From the NCBI GenBank assembly GCA_020465985.1, contig JAANYP010004790.1:1414001-1478000 (forward strand): 64,000 nt of DNA, read 5' to 3'. The translations under genes and the position numbers were made by a program. A model generated the notes under the pieces. It saw only the letters and a program-made list of their open reading frames with translations. It had not been told where the DNA came from and did not search any database. Shown piece by piece: positions 61,781-64,000 of the stretch. How positions within the stretch are numbered: position 1 is the stretch's first letter; every line of letters begins with the position of its first letter. The stretch comes from Centrapalus pauciflorus (lineage: Eukaryota; Streptophyta; Magnoliopsida; Asterales; Asteraceae).

Positions 61781-61856
<76 letters not shown>
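61781..61856. repeat. (CT)n-(TA)n microsatellite
   Basis: Compound tract separating elements A2 and D1 with no other spacer. Confidence 0.95.
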
Positions 61857-61859
<3 letters not shown>

Positions 61860-62921
61860 GGGATCATTGCAGAACCTTAATTTAATGTAGAACTATAGAA
61901 CCAATCTAAACCATTAGATTATTATATAACACTAGGGATAAGATGGTAATTATGCAATTAACATTGAATTAATAGTAGCCTACCAAGTTTGACTGTCCAC
62001 TTTGACAATTTTTTACTATTTAAATATCGAAGGTACATGCAGTGTTGAATGTGTGATATAAACTGTAATTCAACATTGAATGATTTCTATAAAATATATT
62101 GTATGGAGGTCTAGGTAAAAAAAAAATTTACGAAAAATAAATACGTAAATTTTTTTCGAAAAAAATATGTCATTACTTTTCTAATTAAATCAACCAACTT
62201 TTGACTACTAATTTTGACCATTATTTTGGTTTTGTTAATTTTGAATGTACATGCAGTGTTGCATCGACGTTCGATATATGACATCAAGTGTTCATTCGAC
62301 ATTGAATTATATCGGTCATGCTACATTGCATGGTGGTCTGGTAATATTTTTTTTATGAAAAATAAACACGTAAAATTTTTTCGAAAAAAATATGTCATTA
62401 CTGTTCTAATTAAATCAACCAACTTTTGACTACTAATTTTGACCATTATTTTGGTTTTGTTAATTTTGAATGTACATGCAGTGTTGCATCGACGTTGAAT
62501 ATACGATATCAAGTGGTCATTCGACATTGAATGATACCGGCCATGCTACCTTGCATAGTGGTCTGAGTAATTTTTTTTTACGAAAAATAAACACGTAAAA
62601 TTTTTTCGAAAAAAATATATCATGACCGGTCTCGTTTTAAAGAGTATAAAATTCTCGTTTTTATGGTATAATTTTTTTGATTTAACAATTAATCATATTA
62701 ATGTTATTTAAATTTAAAGAAAAAGGATATTTATTTTACTAATGCCAATCTTTTTGCTATTTCCAATCTATTCCTTTTTAATTAAAAAATCACTAATGTC
62801 AATCTTTTTTCACTAATTCCAAACTTTATGGTTTTAATCAAGACCATTAGATTAATCTAATCTATGGATGATATTGGTTCTACGGTTCTACACTAAATTA
62901 AGGTTCTGCAATGATCACCAC

Positions 62922-62923
<2 letters not shown>
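61857..62923. mobile_element. Microsatellite-bounded element D1 with 220-bp tandem repeats
   Basis: A 1067-base unit. The left end GGGATCATTGCAGAACCTTA faces TAAGGTTCTGCAATGATCACC; the next block TGTAGAAC..AGAACCAAT faces ATTGGTTCTACGGTTCTACA. The inside has about three tandem copies of a 214-225 base unit, marked by GTACATGCAGTGTTG at 62033, 62247 and 62472. Two nearly identical minus-strand frames (62111-62302 and 62321-62527) fall in successive copies and are by-products of the repeat. Confidence 0.8.

Positions 62924-62997
<74 letters not shown>
62924..62997. repeat. (TA)n microsatellite between D1 and E1
   Basis: Pure TA tract of about 37 units. Confidence 0.95.

Positions 62998-64000
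<1,003 letters not shown>

Overview
This is a plant nuclear window: about 30% GC by eye, genes with GT-AG introns, and long AT-rich intergenic DNA full of small transposons. The proteins (auxin/IAA repressor, subtilase of the SDD1 type, chloroplast PSB28, MIK1/PXY-type receptor kinase, MUR3 glycosyltransferase) identify a flowering plant, and the best matches I can recall are eudicot. Several repeat families recall asterid, perhaps Asteraceae, genomes, but I cannot prove that from the sequence. There is no bacterial or viral content and no CRISPR array.

Seven host genes are supported. In order they are: the last two exons of a mitochondrial complex I NDUFA9-like subunit (+, 600-962); a MUR3/KATAMARI1 xyloglucan galactosyltransferase (+, 7435-9297); an SDD1/SBT1.2-type subtilase (+, 17635-19959); chloroplast PSB28 (-, 20607-21990, two exons); a MIK1/PXL2-type LRR receptor kinase (+, 34670-37813, two exons); an IAA11/12/13-type Aux/IAA repressor (-, 39275-41645, four exons); and a G3BP-like NTF2+RRM protein (-, 48859-55917, nine exons). 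All splice models were built by hand and keep frame through every junction. An eighth protein-coding stretch, 27482-28441, is a C-terminally truncated PIF/Harbinger transposase.

The gene order looks ancient. From memory, NDUFA9-MUR3 are neighbours in Arabidopsis (At2g20360-At2g20370), and so are IAA11-MIK1-PSB28 (At4g28640-50-60). Here both blocks sit in one 40 kb stretch. The genes do not form one pathway; they act in cell wall synthesis, stomatal or peptide signalling, photosystem II assembly, receptor signalling, auxin response and RNA regulation.

The rest is a well-preserved record of nested mobile DNA. It includes two solo LTRs of one family in opposite orientation (4505-6163 and 59188-60511), another solo LTR (23486-24441) nested in a 2.85 kb foldback element (22247-25099), and Mutator-like MITEs with exact 9-bp target duplications (6376, 22679, 47390). 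It also includes hAT-like MITEs with 8-bp duplications (49507, 52742), a five-member MITE family (F) that other elements have entered, and tRNA-derived SINEs.

The most unusual structure is two clusters (30.1-33.4 kb and 61.1-63.6 kb) of at least nine short elements. Their ends share a palindromic core and nearly all abut pure TA, CT/GA or TG microsatellites. I see no undescribed multi-gene system; the microsatellite-bounded elements are the best candidate for something poorly described.
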